22,121 nt of DNA from contig JAFVEX010000151.1 in the NCBI GenBank assembly GCA_017475785.1, positions 1 to 22,121 of the forward strand. Direction: 5' to 3'. The number at the start of each line of letters is the position of its first letter. Position 1 is the first letter of the stretch. The notes beneath the pieces were generated by a model that ran no database searches, was not told the origin of the DNA, and saw nothing but the letters and a program-made list of their open reading frames with translations. The translations under genes were made by a program, and so were the position numbers. Of the stretch, positions 22,112-22,121 are shown piece by piece. Origin of the DNA: Eubacterium sp. Its GTDB lineage: Bacteria; Bacillota_A; Clostridia; Lachnospirales; Lachnospiraceae.

Positions 22112-22121
22112 TCAGACCGGC

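Overview
The window looks like ordinary chromosome from a Clostridia bacterium, most likely a member of Lachnospiraceae. I infer this from the gene content and order (mreBCD-PBP2-rodA-D-Ala-D-Ala carboxypeptidase; HlyD-like-yggS-sepF-ylmH; lspA-rluD; lexA divergent from a yneA-type LysM gene), strong AGGAGG ribosome binding sites, sigma-A type promoters and roughly even base composition. No tRNA, rRNA, insertion sequence, prophage module or CRISPR array was found. No stretch longer than about 240 bases lacks a gene.

Layout. Bases 2-7486 (+) are a tightly packed cell-elongation operon: an MreB homolog with a degenerate phosphate-2 loop, MreC, MreD, a very large class B PBP2 (969 aa with a roughly 245-residue insert), RodA and a DacF-type carboxypeptidase. 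Bases 7493-8130 hold a self-contained unit: promoter, 5' hairpin, a small P-loop protein and a strong terminator that runs into the start of the next gene. Bases 8135-14507 (+) carry an HlyD-like membrane adaptor, YggS/YlmE, SepF, YlmH (preceded by a probable structured leader RNA), AroB, LspA and RluD, closed by a terminator hairpin that contains the rluD stop codon. Bases 14635-16840 (-) encode two membrane proteins, an AI-2E family (PerM/YtvI-like) protein and an AEC-family transporter. The transporter is divergent from a tyrosine recombinase (17062-18090, +) whose promoter is covered by palindromes. Bases 18166-19888 (-) encode a MetF-like protein and an AcsE/MtrH-like methyltetrahydrofolate methyltransferase, separated by a six-copy 17-bp tandem repeat. 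A HIT-family protein follows (20126-20566, +). The window then shows an SOS locus: a yneA-like division inhibitor (-) and lexA (+), divergent around three LexA boxes. It ends in a long imperfect inverted repeat (22014-22111) that no gene explains.

How it fits together. Most genes serve envelope growth and division. MreBCD, PBP2 and RodA build side-wall peptidoglycan and DacF trims it. SepF tethers FtsZ to the membrane. LspA matures lipoproteins. YneA halts division during the SOS response under LexA control. The folate pair is metabolic and lacks a visible corrinoid partner.

I see no obviously new multi-gene system. The most notable signals are the altered MreB active site, an apparent homopolymer frameshift that shortens the LspA tail, the candidate ylmH leader RNA, the recombinase operator cluster, the 17-bp repeats, the Thr-for-Asn change in the AcsE-like enzyme and the terminal inverted repeat. 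All calls come from reading the sequence; no database search was run.
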